A stretch of DNA of 7,408 bases, from assembly GCA_013813345.1 (NCBI GenBank), contig JACCRW010000296.1:1-7408 (forward strand). The letters run 5' to 3'. Shown here piece by piece: positions 1 through 5,333 of this stretch. Below the pieces are notes generated by a model, which was not told the DNA's origin, did no database searches, and saw only the letters and a program-made list of their open reading frames with translations. A program made the position numbers and the translations under genes. This DNA comes from Actinomycetota bacterium (lineage in GTDB: Bacteria; Actinomycetota; Thermoleophilia; Gaiellales; Gaiellaceae). Within the stretch, counting starts at the first letter, position 1; the number at the start of each line of letters is the position of its first letter.

Positions 1-51
1 GAAGGCGAGCTGGCGTCGCTGCTGGTCGGCGGCGATACCTGGATCATCTAG
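1..51 (+). CDS. 3' end of an unidentified gene (partial)
   Basis: The first bases read in frame as EGELASLLVGGDTWII followed by a TAG stop at 49-51, so this is the C-terminus of a protein whose body lies to the left of the window. Sixteen residues are too few to name a family. Its stop overlaps the stop of the convergent downstream gene by four bases (48-51), a tight tail-to-tail arrangement that makes accidental coding less likely but does not prove it. Nothing about function can be said. Confidence 0.45.
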   Translation, partial: EGELASLLVGGDTWII

Positions 52-578
52 CGTCTGACCTTGACGACCTCGACGACGAAGGTGAGGCGGGCGGCACCGG
101 CGCTGCCTGTCACGCGCCAGCAGCCGACCGTCGGGAACGTCAGGACGACCGGCTGAAACCCGAGGCCATAGCCGGTCGGGACTTCGGCTCGGAGTGGACG
201 GGCGAGCGTGTCAAGTCTTCGCCCCGTCACCACGAGCCTGTCCGCGGCGGCCACCCACCAGCCGACCTTGGCCCGGATCGAGCCATCCTTCTGAATGATC
301 GCCATCGCTCCGCCGCCAGGCAGGATCCCGGCCGTGAGTCTTCCCTTCGGCCAGTGCAGATGCGCTCGAAGGCGTGTGTTGCCGTAGTTGAATCCGGCTG
401 CGCCGAAGCCCGCGTCGGGTGGGACGGCCGTTGTGGGGATCGTCACCTGACATCGCGGCCCGGCACTCTCCGCCGCCGCCGAGCCAGTTGTCGTCTCGAT
501 GATGGCGAGACAGAGCGCGGTCCACACGAACACCGAGGGCATCGCCAGGGCTCCCCTCTTCTCGGTGGCTCGCCTCAT
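48..578 (-). CDS. Secreted protein of unknown function with a conserved Cys pair
   Basis: A 176-residue protein. Residues 1-12 carry four Arg/Lys, followed by a hydrophobic core (about 14-27) and an Ala-rich stretch ending near 36, which together look like a Sec signal peptide. The mature part has a Cys near its start (C43) and one near its end (C153, in GCWRVTG), likely joined in the oxidising exterior. The layout of an early Cys, GWW, RLD, a GYG-GFQP stretch and FPTVGCWRVTG followed by a beta strand LTFVV resembles, from memory, small exported proteins of unknown function common in soil actinobacteria. No catalytic motif is visible. The ATG at 578 has a purine-rich GAGGGA just upstream. A second ATG at 542 also has a good ribosome site (GGGGAG, 8 nt away) but would remove the basic n-region, so I prefer 578. 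It is transcribed alone and converges on the gene ending at 51. Confidence 0.75.
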   Translation of the reverse strand: MRRATEKRGALAMPSVFVWTALCLAIIETTTGSAAAESAGPRCQVTIPTTAVPPDAGFGAAGFNYGNTRLRAHLHWPKGRLTAGILPGGGAMAIIQKDGSIRAKVGWWVAAADRLVVTGRRLDTLARPLRAEVPTGYGLGFQPVVLTFPTVGCWRVTGSAGAARLTFVVEVVKVRR

Positions 579-646
579 AGTCCCTCTACACCGACACCGC
601 TCACACGGTTCCGGGGCGCCGCTCGACGCGTCGGTCGTGGTTCCAC

Positions 647-899
647 TCAGCCGTCGTCGGTGCCGGAAGCCTCGCCCTGCCGGCGCAGCTCATCGCTTGC
701 GAAGTAGCGCGTGCTGCGGCCACGGCCGGCCTGGACGACGAGCCCGGCGTCGAGCAGCCGACGGAAGTCGTTACTCGCAGTCGCTAGGGAGATACCTGTC
801 TCCTGCTCGTACCTCGCCCTGTCCGTGCCGCCGATTAGCGCCTGCTCGAGCGCGACCACGAGTCGGTCGGGCCAGCCGCGGCTCTCGACGAGCGCCTCG
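647..899 (-). pseudogene. Fic-family remnant: C-terminal winged-helix domain only
   Basis: This stretch encodes about 84 residues closely matching the end of the intact Fic protein at 2812-3912 (its residues about 279-350). Shared blocks include SRGWPDRLV, LIGGTD, TASNDFRRLLDAGLV and GRGRSTRYFAS. It holds only the winged helix-turn-helix that usually follows the Fic domain. The Fic core with its HPFx(D/E)GNGR motif and the N-terminal inhibitory helix are absent. Homology stops at the edge of the 31-bp repeat array (898 onward), and an open frame could start only inside the repeat, as MQDLTPFL. The two copies differ at many positions, including synonymous ones, so this is a diverged paralogue or separately acquired copy rather than a recent duplication. 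A small DNA-binding product is possible, but a decayed gene is the simpler reading. Confidence 0.8.
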
Positions 900-973
900 T
901 AGGAACGGGGTCGTAGGAACGGGGTCAGGTCTTGCAATCGAGCGTAGGAACGGGGTCAGGTCTTGCAATCGAG
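898..973. repeat. Tandem 31-bp repeat, two perfect copies plus a partial one
   Basis: Two identical 31-bp units lie head to tail at 912-942 and 943-973. The first 14-15 bases of the same unit (CGTAGGAACGGGGTC) are also present at 898-912. Each full unit contains the core GGGGTCAGGTCTTGCA. That core is inverted at 1019-1034, making the tandem block one side of a larger palindromic element. The array forms the boundary of the truncated Fic gene. From memory, the core resembles short palindromic sequences (REP-like) associated with RAYT/IS200-type transposases in diverse bacteria, but no transposase is present here. Confidence 0.85.
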
Positions 974-1035
974 CGAAGCTTCAGTAGCCGAGCCGCCCGA
1001 GCCGAAAGATTGCTCCGATGCAAGACCTGACCCCG
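951..1035. repeat. REP-like inverted repeat capable of a long hairpin
   Basis: The left arm at 951-967 (CGGGGTCAGGTCTTGCA) is perfectly complementary to the right arm at 1019-1035, giving a 17-bp stem. With one bulged base per side the pairing can continue inward (TCGAGC at 969-974 against GCTCCGA at 1012-1018). The loop contains a small palindrome, GAAGCTTC (975-982). The left arm is duplicated by the tandem copy at 921-936, so the right arm has two possible partners. It sits between the GST-like gene and the Fic remnant, both on the minus strand, and could also stop transcription from the GST-like gene. Confidence 0.75.
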
Positions 1036-1079
1036 CCCGGATGTCTGCGGGCGCGGAGACGATGCACGGCGCTCGCGAG

Positions 1080-1715
1080 TCAGGCGTCGGTGCTGCGGGC
1101 GAACGCCGGCAGCTCCAGCCCCTGTTCCTCGATCATCTTTCGCACCCCCGGAAGCTCCAGCGCTCGCAGCCAGTGCCGACGCAGGTTCGGCCGCTCCCAC
1201 GCTGCCGGCTCGAGGAACCGCCCCCAGCGCGTCAGCATGAAGAGGAAGAGATCGACGACCGTGCGCTCCTCGCCGACGATCCACTCGCGGCCCGCGAGGT
1301 GCCGGTCGGTCAGGTCGAAGTGCTCGGCGAGGTCTGCGTCGGCCGCCTCCTCTACGCCCGCCGTCCCGTAGCGCTCCGGGTAGAAGTGGCGCATCAGGGT
1401 CATCTGCACCGTGTTCGAGAGCCAGAAGAGCCAGCGATAGAGCTCCGCGCGCTCGAGCGTCCCAGCCGGCGGCGCTAGGCACGCGTCGGGGAACTTCTCC
1501 GCCAGGTAGAGGCAAATCGCGGCCGATTCGGTCAGGACGACGTCGCCGTCCTCGAGCGTCGGGATCTTCCCCCACGGGTTCAGCGCGAGGTACTCCTCCG
1601 CGACCCGCCGGTCTGCGTCGCGCTCGACCCGGACGAGTTCGTAGGAGACGCCGACCTCCACGAGGGTCGCGTGCGGCGCCATCGCCGCCGTGCCGGGGAG
1701 GTAGTGGAGCCGCAT
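1080..1715 (-). CDS. Glutathione S-transferase-like protein
   Basis: A 211-residue protein of normal length for a bacterial cytosolic GST. The N-terminal thioredoxin-like half (about 1-80) starts MRLHYLPGTAAMAPH and contains NPWGKIPTLEDGD and the glutathione-binding ESAAICLYLAEKFP. The C-terminal half is the usual all-helical domain, with WIVGEERTVVDLFLF as the conserved helix-capping region. GSTs conjugate glutathione to electrophiles or act as reductases or isomerases. Here the beta-class catalytic Cys10 and the following Ser are both Ala (TAAM instead of the usual ACSL), while Tyr5 is kept. Many actinobacteria make mycothiol rather than glutathione, so substrate and activity are uncertain. 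I chose the ATG at 1715 because the family motif begins there. An in-frame GTG lies just upstream (1718). The long open frame continuing to 2519 is antisense to the toxin-antitoxin genes and not real. It is divergent from the antitoxin gene, with about 60 bp between them. Confidence 0.88.
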   Translation of the reverse strand: MRLHYLPGTAAMAPHATLVEVGVSYELVRVERDADRRVAEEYLALNPWGKIPTLEDGDVVLTESAAICLYLAEKFPDACLAPPAGTLERAELYRWLFWLSNTVQMTLMRHFYPERYGTAGVEEAADADLAEHFDLTDRHLAGREWIVGEERTVVDLFLFMLTRWGRFLEPAAWERPNLRRHWLRALELPGVRKMIEEQGLELPAFARSTDA

Positions 1716-1740
1716 CACGGCCAACGACTCTACTGCAGGC

Positions 1741-1775
1741 TTGCAGCGTACGGCGATTGTACGTACACTTCTACC
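1741..1775 (+). promoter_or_regulatory. Leaderless-type promoter with operator palindrome for the toxin-antitoxin operon
   Basis: A -35-like TTGCAG (1741-1746) is followed after 17 bp by a -10-like TACACT (1764-1769), with the antitoxin GTG starting 7 nt after it at 1776. That spacing would put the transcription start on the start codon itself, and no Shine-Dalgarno sequence is present, so a leaderless mRNA is likely. A perfect 10-bp palindrome, TGTACGTACA (1758-1767), overlaps the -10. Antitoxins of this class repress their own operons through a ribbon-helix-helix domain, so this is the probable operator. Confidence 0.6.
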
Positions 1776-2048
1776 GTGGCCGACGTCAGGATCCGCGAGC
1801 GCTGGGACTTCCGCGTCCCCCGAGAGGCCAACGACCTCGTTCGCGACGCCGCGGCCGCCACCGACCGCAGCCTGACCGAGTTCGTCGTCCAGGCAGCTAC
1901 AGGCGAGGCGGAGCGCGTCCTCGCCGATCGCACGCGGTTCTCTCTCGACGAACGCCGATGGGAGCAGTTCAGCGAGCTGCTCGAGCGGTCGCCTCAGGAG
2001 AATCCAGGTCTCGCGAAGCTGTTCGCTCGGCCTGACGTCTTCGAGTAG
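1776..2048 (+). CDS. tacA: TacA-type (DUF1778) antitoxin, ribbon-helix-helix
   Basis: A 90-residue protein, typical for DUF1778/TacA antitoxins. The N-terminal half (IRERWDFRVPREANDLVRDAAAATDRSLTEFV, split here only by function) is the ribbon-helix-helix segment: a short strand (about 5-14) and two helices (about 16-45) that dimerise and bind the operator. The C-terminal half, with FSLDERRWEQFSELL and NPGLAKLFARP, matches the toxin-neutralising tail, where an amphipathic helix and the Pro-rich end wrap around the acetyltransferase. It is followed after 6 nt by the toxin gene, the usual order. The GTG at 1776 is chosen because it fits the family length and sits 7 nt after a -10 element. The open frame continues upstream to 1671, but that part lies across the operator and the divergent GST-like gene. 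Confidence 0.87.
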   Translation: MADVRIRERWDFRVPREANDLVRDAAAATDRSLTEFVVQAATGEAERVLADRTRFSLDERRWEQFSELLERSPQENPGLAKLFARPDVFE

Positions 2049-2054
2049 CAGCTC

Positions 2055-2558
2055 TTGAGCTACCGGCACCCGGAGCCGCTCGCGAGGCAGCACCGGCTCG
2101 ACGACTTCGGTTGCGGCGAGTCGGCGCTCGACGAGTGGCTCCTGAGGTACGCCCGCGCGGCGCACGCGGCGGACTCCGCGAAGGTCTTCGTTACGACGCT
2201 GGACGATGCCGAGACCGTGGTCGGCTATTACGCGCTCGCTGCGGCGCAGATCGCCCCGAGCGACGCAACCGAGCGAGTTCGGAAGGGTCAGCCGACGACG
2301 CGTGCGGTACCGGCCGTTCTGCTGGCGCGGCTCGCGGTGCACGAGGATCACCAAGGCGCCGGGCTCGGGCAGTCGTTGCTCCGCGACGTTGTGAGGCGCT
2401 GCGTCGTCGCGGCCGATTCGCTCGGAGCACGGGTGCTGCTCGTGCACGCGAAGCACGACCGAGCGAAGGCGTGGTGTCTGCGCTTCGGCTTCGAGGCGTC
2501 GCCCACCGACCCGCTCCACCTGCTGATGCTGATGAAGGACGTCCGGAAGCTGCTCTAG
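2055..2558 (+). CDS. tacT: TacT-type GNAT acetyltransferase toxin, possible catalytic Tyr-to-Cys change
   Basis: A 167-residue GNAT-fold protein matching TacT/KacT/AtaT toxins, which use acetyl-CoA to acetylate the amino group of aminoacyl-tRNA and so block translation. Visible hallmarks are the opening LDDFGCGESALDEWL (15-29), the central VVGYYALA (55-62), the strand LLARLAVHED and the acetyl-CoA pyrophosphate loop HQGAGLG (99-105), and the late AKAWCLRFGF (138-146) followed by SPTDPLHLLMLMKD. In known toxins the penultimate block reads like AK-FY--FGF, with the Tyr (Y140 in Salmonella TacT) acting in catalysis. Here that place is Cys141, codon TGT at 2475-2477, one transition from TAT. The toxin may be inactive, slower or chemically altered; everything else looks intact. 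The TTG at 2055 lies 6 nt after the antitoxin stop and gives the usual N-terminus. Repression would come from the antitoxin-toxin complex at the upstream palindrome. Confidence 0.88.
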   Translation: MSYRHPEPLARQHRLDDFGCGESALDEWLLRYARAAHAADSAKVFVTTLDDAETVVGYYALAAAQIAPSDATERVRKGQPTTRAVPAVLLARLAVHEDHQGAGLGQSLLRDVVRRCVVAADSLGARVLLVHAKHDRAKAWCLRFGFEASPTDPLHLLMLMKDVRKLL

Positions 2559-2582
2559 ACGGGAGACCCTGTACAGCGAGAG

Positions 2583-2779
2583 TTGGTGAGCTCATCGGCC
2601 ATCATCAGCGTGGGATACGACGCCGACGCGATGTCCTGGAACTCGAGTTCGAGAGCGGCCGGGTGTACCAGTGCTTCGATCTTCCGTCCTCCGTGTACGA
2701 GGCGTTCCGTGCTGCCGGCTCGCTCGGCGGCTATTTCAATCGCAACATTCGCGATCACTACCGATGTACTGGGTTGTGA
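2583..2779 (+). pseudogene. KTSC-domain protein gene, interrupted by a single-base frameshift
   Basis: From the TTG at 2583 (or GTG at 2586) the frame reads VSSSAIISVGYDADA. The next frame then continues DVLELEFESGRVYQCFDLP, SSVYEAFRAAGSLGGYFN and RNIRDHY to a TGA at 2777-2779. Joined, the pieces make a roughly 65-residue KTSC domain, a small domain found at the C-terminus of some lysyl-tRNA synthetases and as stand-alone bacterial proteins of unknown role. The break is at about 2628-2632: re-reading G2630 (GCG then GAT) restores the frame exactly, as if one G had been lost from GCGGAT. No slippery heptamer is visible, so programmed frameshifting is unlikely; a real mutation or an assembly error are the options. 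The gene lies 24-27 nt after the toxin stop on the same strand and ends 33 bp before the convergent fic gene. Confidence 0.8.
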
Positions 2780-2811
2780 ATCAGGCCAAGTGCTCGCCGT
2801 CGGTCGGCATC

Positions 2812-3912
2812 TCAGGTCCGTTCTCGGTATGCCACCGCCTCTCCTACCTCGCTGCGCAGCGTTTCGCTCGCGAAGTAGCGCGTGCTGCGGCCGCGACCGA
2901 CCTGGGTCACGAGGCCGGCGTCGAGTAGTCGCCGGAAGTCGTTGCTGGCGGTTGCCGTCGAGATCTCCGCCTCCTGCTCGTACTTCGTTCTGTCCGTGCC
3001 GCCAATGAGGCTCTGCTCGAGTGCGATCACGAGGCGGTCGGGCCAGCCGCGGCTCGCGGCGAGTCGCTCGAGATACCGCCACCTCGACGAGGCCTCGGCG
3101 ATCTGATCGAGTCGTCGGCGCGCTTGGCTGATGTGCGCCTCGACACAGAACGCAACCCATTCGGATGCGTCGCGCTCGGGTGAGTAGCTACCCCCCTGCA
3201 CGCGCTGGAGGACGGCGTAGTACTCCGGTGTGTTGTTGGCGAGGTACTCCTCGATCGAGGCGAACTCCGGTGAGAGCAAGCCTTCACGCGCCAGCACGAG
3301 TGACTGAACGATGCGCGAGATCCGTCCGTTGCCGTCGCGGAACGGGTGCACCGAGACGGTGTGCAGGTGTGCCATCGCGGCGCGCACGACGACGTGGGTA
3401 TCCAGGTCGCCTTGCTCCAGCCACGCCACGACCTCGCCCATCAACTCGACGACACGACTCGCGTCAGGGCCCTCGTACGCAGCCCGTCCGTCGCTGCCGG
3501 TGACGGAGATCGGGGTTGTCCGCCAGCGGCCTGGGCTCTTGTCCCGTTGGAAGTAGCAGGCGTCGAAATGAAGATCGAGGATGACGCGGTCGCTCCACTT
3601 GAAGTCTGGATCCAGGGCCATGACTCCGACGTGATCCATCGCGCGCGCGTAGTCGGCAACCGCGTTGCGGTTCTCGTCGCCGGTCTGGATCGGCTCGGCG
3701 TCTGAGACGATTGCGAAGGCTTCGCCTTGCGGCAGCTCGAAGCCTTCGATCGAAACCGAACTCTCGACCGACGAGGCTTTCGCAAGGCGCCTCAGTCTGC
3801 CGAGCCATGGGGTCGGATTGGTTATCTCACGCCCGAGTGAGGCACGGAGTCGATCAAGGTCGCCGAGGCGACTCTCGAGTTCCTCTGTTCCTGCCGGTGT
3901 TCCGAATAACAT
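2812..3912 (-). CDS. Fic-family protein (AMP-transferase type) with winged-helix C-terminus
   Basis: A 366-residue protein with the usual three-part layout. Residues 1-100 are the Fic_N region and include SVSIEG (52-57), which fits the inhibitory motif (S/T)xxxE(G/N); Glu56 would block ATP until released, making this a class II, self-inhibited Fic. The Fic core (about 105-265) carries the complete active-site motif HPFRDGNGRISR (189-200), with catalytic His189, metal-binding Asp192 and phosphate-binding Asn/Gly/Arg. Residues about 285-350 are a winged helix-turn-helix (TASNDFRRLLDAGLV, then a GRGRSTRYF wing). Such enzymes transfer AMP or another nucleotide part to a protein hydroxyl; the target here is unknown. 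The ATG at 3912 sits 7 nt after a consensus TATAAT. The promoter overlaps the end of the upstream MFS gene, so fic has its own promoter. A truncated relative lies at 647-899. Confidence 0.92.
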   Translation of the reverse strand: MLFGTPAGTEELESRLGDLDRLRASLGREITNPTPWLGRLRRLAKASSVESSVSIEGFELPQGEAFAIVSDAEPIQTGDENRNAVADYARAMDHVGVMALDPDFKWSDRVILDLHFDACYFQRDKSPGRWRTTPISVTGSDGRAAYEGPDASRVVELMGEVVAWLEQGDLDTHVVVRAAMAHLHTVSVHPFRDGNGRISRIVQSLVLAREGLLSPEFASIEEYLANNTPEYYAVLQRVQGGSYSPERDASEWVAFCVEAHISQARRRLDQIAEASSRWRYLERLAASRGWPDRLVIALEQSLIGGTDRTKYEQEAEISTATASNDFRRLLDAGLVTQVGRGRSTRYFASETLRSEVGEAVAYRERT

Positions 3913-3947
3913 GTATTCGATTATACGATTATTCGTATAAACGTCAA
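3913..3947 (-). promoter_or_regulatory. fic promoter, near-consensus and leaderless type
   Basis: Read on the minus strand: -35 TTGACG (3947-3942), a 16-bp spacer, a perfect -10 TATAAT (3925-3920), 7 nt, then the fic ATG (3912). The distance puts the transcription start at the A of the ATG, and there is no Shine-Dalgarno sequence, so translation of a leaderless message is expected. The TGA inside the -35 hexamer is the stop codon of the MFS gene. The 30-bp AT-rich stretch stands out against the GC-rich surroundings. Confidence 0.72.
3921..3940. promoter_or_regulatory. 20-bp perfect palindrome over the fic promoter (putative operator)
   Basis: The 8-bp arms TTATACGA (3921-3928) and TCGTATAA (3933-3940) are exact inverted repeats around TTAT. 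The palindrome covers most of the -10 and the spacer, the classical place for a repressor. Two overlapping direct repeats, TATTCG at 3914 and 3930 and CGATTAT at 3918 and 3926, suggest more than one dimer could bind. The winged helix of the Fic protein is an obvious candidate for autoregulation, but this is inference. Confidence 0.65.
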
Positions 3948-5239
3948 GGCGATATCGGAGGCTGGGTGCTCGAGACGACTTCGGTCGGCTCGAGTGGCGC
4001 GGGCGTTCCGATCGCGTAGTCGGCCGGGTCGTTCTGGCGCTTCGAGAGGTAGACGAACGGGAGCGCCAGCGCTGAGATCGCGGCGCCCAAGAGATACGAG
4101 CCCGGATAGCCCCACACGTCAGCCGAGCGGCCGAGCACCGGCTGCGCGACGACGCCGCCGGTCGAGCCGAGCATCGAGTCGAAGGACAGGATCGAGGCTC
4201 GCTGCTGCGACGGGATCAGGCCGTTCAGATATGCCTGGCGGATCGGCATCGAGGCCGCGAACAAGAGTCCCCAGACCGCGATCAGCCCGACCACGGCCCA
4301 GAAGCTCTCGAAGACGCCGATCAGCGCCAGCGTGACCGCGCTCGCGGCCACCGCCGCCAGCAGCGCGGAGGTCCGGCACTTGAACAACTTCCTGATCCAG
4401 GGCGCGGCCACGCCGCCGACGATCTGGGCGCCGGCCACGATCGCTGCCACCAGGCCCGCGATCCCGTAGGCCTCCGGGTCGCCGTAGAGCTCGAGGAGAT
4501 ACGGCTGCAGGGCGTAGAACGCATAGATCCCGACGCCCGCGGTGAACGGAGACGCGAGCATCACCCACTTCACCGCCGGCACCCGCCAGCCGTACTGGAT
4601 CGAGGCGCCGGAGATCCGCCGCATCCCGCGCATCATCCCGTCGCCGCGCTCGGGCGTGAACCCGATGTCCCGCATCAGCGTGAAGGCGAACGCGAACATC
4701 GCCGCCAGCACGACCGCTCGCAGCACGAACGGCACGCCGAGATTGGTGGCCTGGGCGATGTACCCGCCGGCCACCGATCCCGTCAACATCGCCGCTCCCA
4801 TGACGATCTGCCCTCTCCCGAAGACGGACTCGAGGCTGCCCTCGAACCCGGTCGCGTCGAGCGCATCGACGAGCCAGGCCTCCACCGCACCCGAGAAGAA
4901 CGTGAAGCCGAGCCCGAGCAGCATCGAGACGACCGCCCACATCCAGAACGGCGCCTCCAGCATCCAGAGCAGGACATAGAGAAGCGTCGTCGCGGCGAGC
5001 GTGACCGTCCCGAGCAGGTAGGAGACGCGGCGGCCGATCGTGTCGGCGACGATCCCGGTCGGCACCTCGAAGACGACCATCCCGGCGGTGAAGAAGGCGT
5101 TCGCCGCGAAGGCCTCGAGGTTCGAGAGCCCGGCGTCGAGCAGGAAGATCGTATTGATCCCCCAGATGAACGACGCCGCGAGCGTGTTTCCCAGGAGGAG
5201 CAGCAGGTAGGTGCGCTGGATCGAGGACGGTGTCGGCAT
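3944..5239 (-). CDS. Major facilitator superfamily transporter (drug/metabolite efflux-like)
   Basis: A 431-residue membrane protein with about twelve predicted transmembrane helices in two six-helix halves, separated by a basic loop (about 190-220, with RGMRR). The loop between helices 2 and 3 carries the MFS signature motif A, GIVADTIGRR (62-71), preceded by FEVPTG. The second half has PIRQAYLNGLIPSQQRASILSF (332-353, 22 residues in the protein), typical of export-type MFS proteins, with its conserved Arg-Ala-Ser turn. Proton-coupled efflux of small molecules is likely, but no substrate can be read from the sequence. The C-terminal 30 residues are Pro/Thr-rich and cytoplasmic. The ATG at 5239 directly follows an inverted repeat and lacks an evident Shine-Dalgarno sequence. 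It is divergent from the RTX gene (94 bp apart), and its stop codon lies inside the -35 box of the downstream fic gene. Confidence 0.92.
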   Translation of the reverse strand: MPTPSSIQRTYLLLLLGNTLAASFIWGINTIFLLDAGLSNLEAFAANAFFTAGMVVFEVPTGIVADTIGRRVSYLLGTVTLAATTLLYVLLWMLEAPFWMWAVVSMLLGLGFTFFSGAVEAWLVDALDATGFEGSLESVFGRGQIVMGAAMLTGSVAGGYIAQATNLGVPFVLRAVVLAAMFAFAFTLMRDIGFTPERGDGMMRGMRRISGASIQYGWRVPAVKWVMLASPFTAGVGIYAFYALQPYLLELYGDPEAYGIAGLVAAIVAGAQIVGGVAAPWIRKLFKCRTSALLAAVAASAVTLALIGVFESFWAVVGLIAVWGLLFAASMPIRQAYLNGLIPSQQRASILSFDSMLGSTGGVVAQPVLGRSADVWGYPGSYLLGAAISALALPFVYLSKRQNDPADYAIGTPAPLEPTEVVSSTQPPISP

Positions 5240-5257
5240 CCCACGGGCTAACGTGGG
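5240..5257. promoter_or_regulatory. Inverted repeat abutting the MFS start codon
   Basis: CCCACG (5240-5245) and CGTGGG (5252-5257) are exact inverted repeats around a 6-nt centre, immediately upstream of the MFS ATG. In the transcript this would be a GC-rich hairpin touching the start codon. In DNA it could be an operator in the divergent MFS/RTX intergenic region. Its arms are short, so chance in GC-rich DNA cannot be excluded. Confidence 0.4.
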
Positions 5258-5322
5258 TCGCAGGCTGGAGATTCCGGTTGCTGCGCCTCGGGTCGGCTGG
5301 TTGTTGTCACTCGAGTCAACTC

Positions 5323-5330
5323 AAGGAGGG
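5323..5330 (+). promoter_or_regulatory. Strong Shine-Dalgarno sequence that fixes the RTX gene start
   Basis: AAGGAGGG ends 3 nt before the ATG at 5334. The open frame continues upstream to 5211, into the divergent MFS gene, but this ribosome site and the signal peptide that follows make 5334 the clear start. Confidence 0.85.
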
Positions 5331-5333
5331 TTC

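Noticed and set aside
898..1035. CRISPR array
   Set aside because: The repeats are directly adjacent with no spacers, number only two full copies, and have an inverted partner, which fits a palindromic mobile repeat instead.
925..1575. Arg/Gly-rich minus-strand open frame across the repeat and the GST-like gene
   Set aside because: It is an out-of-frame shadow of the GST-like gene fused to repeat translation (IARPDPVP), with no recognisable domain.
1080..2519. A 479-codon minus-strand open frame covering the GST-like gene and much of the toxin-antitoxin region
   Set aside because: Only the last 211 codons match the GST family. The upstream part is antisense to two well-supported genes and crosses their promoter.
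2625..2636. Programmed -1 frameshift in the KTSC gene
   Set aside because: No X-XXY-YYZ slippery sequence and no obvious downstream structure; a lost base explains the break better.
2111..2779. A 222-codon plus-strand open frame overlapping the toxin
   Set aside because: Its first two thirds are an Arg-rich out-of-frame reading of the toxin gene. Only its end is meaningful, as the second half of the frameshifted KTSC domain.
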